64,000 bases of DNA, taken from positions 91,899 to 155,898 of the forward strand of contig NZ_FRAB01000016.1 in the NCBI RefSeq assembly GCF_900142195.1, given 5' to 3'. Positions 63,754-64,000 of this stretch are shown here, in pieces (the first letter of the stretch is position 1; each line of letters starts with the position of its first letter). This DNA comes from Paraburkholderia terricola. Lineage in GTDB: Bacteria; Pseudomonadota; Gammaproteobacteria; Burkholderiales; Burkholderiaceae. Made by a program: the position numbers and the translations under genes. Under the pieces are notes generated by a model. That model searched no databases and had not been told where the DNA came from. It was given only the letters and a program-made list of their open reading frames with translations.

Positions 63754-64000
63754 ATGACGACGACATCCGGGACGATCACCATGACGATGCGCGAGGTAGA
63801 CCGGCTCAGGACGATCCAGTCGGTGGTCGACGGCATGCTGATGACATGGCAGGCCGCAGAACGGCTCCATCTGAGCCGGCGTCAGGTTGAGCGGTTGACG
63901 GTGCGCTATCGCAGCCAGGGTGCTTCGGGACTGCTGTCACGGCATCGTGGACACCCGAGCAATTACCAGTTGGCAGACGGCGTGGCCGAGCGCGCGTTGA
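63754..64000 (+). mobile_element. ISNCY-type transposase, 5' end only
   Basis: 82 codons lie in the window, preceded by GGGAGG. MTMREVDRLRTIQSVVDGMLMTWQAAERLHLSRRQVERLTVRYRSQGASGLLSRHRGHPSN is the N-terminal helix-turn-helix of ISNCY-family transposases. The catalytic DDE region lies beyond the right edge. Whether the element is intact is unknown. Confidence 0.85.

Overview
The window is high-GC, gene-dense DNA from a Burkholderiales bacterium, most likely Paraburkholderia or a close relative. The grounds are codon bias, a Burkholderia-type trimeric porin, many IclR/LysR/AraC regulators, a MocR-type regulator, an ECF42-type sigma factor with DGPF proteins, and a phosphocholine-specific phospholipase C. 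I see no rRNA, tRNA, CRISPR array or prophage. Species assignment is inference.

Layout. 0-7 kb: the edge of an Mpo1-like gene, a broken Crp/Fnr gene fused tail-to-tail with other truncated DNA, a secreted Lys/Thr/Ala-rich protein, a NucA-type endonuclease and an AcpA-type phosphoesterase. 6.3-22.3 kb: an aromatic catabolic cluster. It has two paralogous IclR regulators, a divergent porin, a Rieske oxygenase with its own ferredoxin and reductase, two SDRs, a cupin, an alpha/beta hydrolase, a ThDP-dependent enzyme, an aspartate-dehydrogenase-like enzyme, an aldehyde dehydrogenase, an extradiol dioxygenase and an MFS carrier. The genes are closely packed and many overlap by 4-8 bases. Palindromic GTTCC/GGAAC sites lie between porin and ferredoxin. 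The likely logic is uptake, ring hydroxylation, dehydrogenation, meta-cleavage, and hydrolysis or oxidation of the product; the substrate cannot be named from sequence.

22.3-33.8 kb: mixed metabolic genes, including a FAD amine oxidase, a DMT exporter with a 24-histidine tail, a second Rieske oxygenase, a rubredoxin, a LysR/solute-binding/deacylase group and a Tat-exported phospholipase C with a small lipoprotein upstream. 34-41.4 kb: a carbohydrate block with a glycogen-debranching-type glucosidase, a GH63/MGH1-type glucosidase, glucose-6-phosphate dehydrogenase and a ROK (polyphosphate) glucokinase. 41.5-56.4 kb: HiPIP, stress and regulatory genes, an ECF42 sigma unit with two DGPF/YciI proteins and a matching promoter, several GNATs, a MocR regulator and a coupled AraC-VOC-GNAT trio.

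56.4-61.8 kb is the most unusual part. A three-gene minus-strand operon encodes a 693-residue ferritin-like (VioB/RebD-like) protein with a cysteine-rich tail carrying repeated C-[AK]-G-Q-G motifs, a DUF692 multinuclear non-heme iron enzyme (MNIO) and a DUF2063 MNIO partner. This is the architecture of an MNIO peptide- or protein-modification system, but the apparent substrate is a large di-iron-type enzyme rather than a short peptide. One side is bordered by a truncated glutamine amidotransferase gene. The other side has a perfect 16-bp palindrome and a divergent Tat-exported intradiol dioxygenase. The window ends with an MmyB-type regulator, a divergent SDR and the start of an ISNCY-type insertion sequence.
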